Source: Acidobacteriota bacterium (GTDB taxonomy: Bacteria; Acidobacteriota; Aminicenantia; UBA2199). Taken from it: 7,805 nt of DNA. Both the position numbers and the translations under genes were made by a program. Below, piece after piece: positions 7,791 through 7,805 of the stretch (position 1 is its first letter; each line of letters opens with the position of its first letter). The stretch covers positions 1 through 7,805 of the forward strand of contig JAKAGC010000167.1 in assembly GCA_021817755.1 (NCBI GenBank), written 5' to 3'. The notes below the pieces were generated by a model. That model was not told the origin of the DNA and made no database searches. It was given only the letters and a program-made list of their open reading frames with translations.

Positions 7791-7805
7791 TTTCAGTTGT
7801 ATATA

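Noticed and set aside
7800..7805. TATATA at the window edge, read on the minus strand as a -10 box for the chemoreceptor gene
   Set aside because: Only six bases at the very end support it and any -35 lies outside the window.

Overview
The window comes from a fairly AT-rich Gram-negative bacterium. It carries two enzymes for the heptose part of the lipopolysaccharide (LPS) inner core, a giant sensor kinase with a periplasmic beta-propeller, and a membrane chemoreceptor. The phylum cannot be fixed from sequence reading alone. The kinase pairs a Bacteroidota-style propeller sensor with a PAS/kinase/receiver half of the kind common in Desulfobacterota and related phyla. That mix fits lineages such as Desulfobacterota, Fibrobacterota or Calditrichota, but this is inference only.

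Layout. Bases 1-130 hold the last 42 codons of a plus-strand gene ending in an extremely acidic tail. After a 65-base gap come waaF (heptosyltransferase II, GTG start at 196) and gmhB (heptose bisphosphate phosphatase), whose stop and start codons overlap as ATGA at 1308-1311. Thirty-nine bases later a 1321-residue hybrid histidine kinase begins, most likely at GTG 1920, and runs to 5885. On the minus strand a 631-residue methyl-accepting chemotaxis protein runs from ATG 7777 back to 5882. The two convergent genes share the bases TTAA (5882-5885) as overlapping stop codons. No RNA gene, CRISPR array, insertion sequence or other mobile element was seen, and no gene-free stretch exceeds 65 bases.

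How the genes work together. GmhB removes the 7-phosphate from heptose 1,7-bisphosphate on the way to ADP-heptose. WaaF then transfers heptose from ADP-heptose to the inner core, so the coupled pair is a coherent LPS module. The kinase and chemoreceptor are both single proteins with a periplasmic sensor and a cytoplasmic signalling half. Nothing in the sequence ties either one to LPS synthesis.

Most of the window is recognisable biology, and I see no clear undescribed system. The points most worth a second look are a ten-adenine tract early in waaF that could act as a slippage switch, the loss of the zinc-binding cysteines in GmhB, the 14-blade kinase lacking a DNA-binding output, and the zero-spacer convergent gene end.
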